This document shows, piece after piece, positions 6,078-6,838 of a stretch of DNA of 6,838 nt. Origin of the DNA: Firmicutes bacterium HGW-Firmicutes-10 (GTDB taxonomy: Bacteria > Bacillota_I > Bacilli_A > Erysipelotrichales > Erysipelotrichaceae). Where the stretch lies: assembly GCA_002841605.1 (NCBI GenBank), contig PHAF01000099.1, positions 1 through 6,838 on the forward strand, written 5' to 3'. The notes under the pieces are model-generated. The model saw only the letters and a list, made by a program, of their open reading frames with translations, was not told where the DNA came from and did no database searches. Positions within the stretch are counted from its first letter, which is position 1. The number at the start of each line of letters is the position of its first letter. The translations under genes and the position numbers were made by a program.

Positions 6078-6838
6078 TTAGCTGCCTCCTTTGATCTTCT
6101 TGATCAGAGATGCCCTGTCTACAGGTACTTCGGTTTTGTCGGATTTCTTTTCAGGTTCTTCTTCAAACCACAAAGGAAGCACATCTTTGCGCGAAGACTT
6201 GCCCTTAAACGCTTCCCGGTTTGTCTGAGCCAAAGCCTCTTCCTTATTGCTAATATTCAATCGAATCCAGGAAGCGGCAATTTTCTCTACATAGCTGCGA
6301 CTCAGCCGCATCTGGTTATTCTCAAGAACATACTCCAAAAGTACATTGACGACTTCCGGAACGAGTTTCATTTCCAATATGAGATGTTCAATCAGTTTTT
6401 TGTCTGCAGATGAGACAGCGATCCCTTTTTGCTTTGACTGCAAAAAAGCGATCGATGGAGCTGTGTATGGATCCGATGGTATCACTACATCGATGCCCTT
6501 GAAACTGCGGACTTTCTGCTTCAACTTATCCCCGTCCAGCGATTGGTCTTTTAGTCGGATGCATCTTGATACCAGCATGCGCATATCCTCTTCACTGATC
6601 CCGTAGATTGTCGCACATTCTTCGATCAAACGAATGTTATCACTCGTTCGAGCCGGGGCCGGAAATGCCAGCAAAGACAAGTCCCGCAGAAATTTCTGTG
6701 TGTCGAATTTGACTTCCAAATGTGTCGAAGCCACGGAAACAGGCTTAACCATTTGAAACTCTGCTTCAAATTCCTCATCCCAACCCATTAAATCGGTAGC
6801 CTTAAAACCTGCACTGACTGCTTTAAAATCAGAGAATT
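6078..6838 (-). CDS. dnaB: Replication initiation and membrane attachment protein DnaB, C-terminal part (partial)
   Basis: DnaB of Bacillota (not the E. coli helicase of that name) acts with DnaD and DnaI to bring the replicative helicase to the origin. The reading frame is open to the right edge: the ATG at 6788 is internal, and 16 more in-frame codons (FSDFKAVSAGFKATDL) precede it without a stop, so 252 C-terminal residues are visible. Residues about 142-209 of the visible part, including SSADKKLIEHLI, VVNVLLEYVLENN and YVEKIAASW, form the DnaD/DnaB C-terminal-type domain. YVEKIAASW contains the YxxxIxxxW motif of that domain, which is linked to single-stranded DNA binding and oligomer formation. 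After it come a charged linker with PLWFEEEPEKK and a basic tail ending KKIKGGS. The stop lies one base before the dnaI start. The N-terminal domain and true start are outside the window. Confidence 0.92.
   Translation of the reverse strand, partial: FSDFKAVSAGFKATDLMGWDEEFEAEFQMVKPVSVASTHLEVKFDTQKFLRDLSLLAFPAPARTSDNIRLIEECATIYGISEEDMRMLVSRCIRLKDQSLDGDKLKQKVRSFKGIDVVIPSDPYTAPSIAFLQSKQKGIAVSSADKKLIEHLILEMKLVPEVVNVLLEYVLENNQMRLSRSYVEKIAASWIRLNISNKEEALAQTNREAFKGKSSRKDVLPLWFEEEPEKKSDKTEVPVDRASLIKKIKGGS
6085..6092 (-). promoter_or_regulatory. Ribosome binding site of dnaI inside the end of dnaB
   Basis: AAAGGAGG on the minus strand, 8 bases before the dnaI ATG. The same bases encode the KGG of the DnaB C-terminus, so ribosomes finishing dnaB pass directly over the dnaI start site, which suggests coupled translation and matched amounts of the two partners. 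Confidence 0.88.

Noticed and set aside
1014..6606. Open frames of 66-140 codons on the plus strand, and short minus-strand frames inside other genes
   Set aside because: All lie wholly or almost wholly within strongly supported genes, their translations resemble no family I know, and none has a clear ribosome binding site of its own.
6786..6788. ATG at 6788 as the start of dnaB
   Set aside because: The frame stays open to the window edge for 16 more codons and no ribosome binding site precedes this ATG. It is an internal methionine of a gene cut by the window.
1..6838. CRISPR array, insertion sequence, phage or defence genes, tRNA or rRNA
   Set aside because: No direct repeats, transposase-like frame, tRNA-like fold or foreign-looking base composition was seen; the genes are all core metabolism or replication.

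Overview
The window carries seven protein-coding genes, all on the minus strand, so transcription runs from the right end to the left. Its content is that of a low-to-mid GC member of the Bacillota (Firmicutes): a DnaB/DnaI primosome pair of the Bacillus type, a threonyl-tRNA synthetase gene with a T-box leader, strong AGGAGG-type ribosome binding sites and a U-tract terminator. The short ThrRS and short pyruvate kinase would fit the Erysipelotrichia/Mollicutes side of the phylum, but that placement is an inference and not firm.

In transcription order: the 3' part of dnaB (initiation/helicase-loading protein, running off the right edge) is followed after one base by dnaI (helicase loader ATPase). 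A 58-base gap with a 6-bp-arm inverted repeat and a possible extended -10 element leads into pfkA (6-phosphofructokinase). pfkA is followed closely by pyk (pyruvate kinase), whose end carries a clear intrinsic terminator. Then come a ROK-family sugar kinase and, 7 bases on, an M29-family metallo-aminopeptidase. About 10 bases beyond the aminopeptidase stop is a near-consensus promoter (TTGACA, 17 bases, TATAAC). It drives a T-box leader with a likely ACC (threonine) specifier, the T-box motif and a terminator. Last is the 5' part of thrS, which runs off the left edge.

The genes fall into three functional blocks: replication initiation (dnaB-dnaI), sugar phosphorylation and glycolysis (pfkA-pyk and probably the ROK kinase), and peptide turnover plus threonine charging (M29 peptidase, thrS). 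From general knowledge, dnaB, dnaI and thrS lie close together in Bacillus-type chromosomes; here the glycolytic genes sit between dnaI and thrS.

I see no mobile element, CRISPR array, phage gene, tRNA or rRNA. I did not find a convincing new system. The most interesting points are a ROK kinase lacking the family's zinc cysteines and the ExGH histidine, a ThrRS that starts directly at the editing domain without the TGS domain, the T-box as apparently the only terminator after the ROK-peptidase genes, and the inverted repeat before pfkA.
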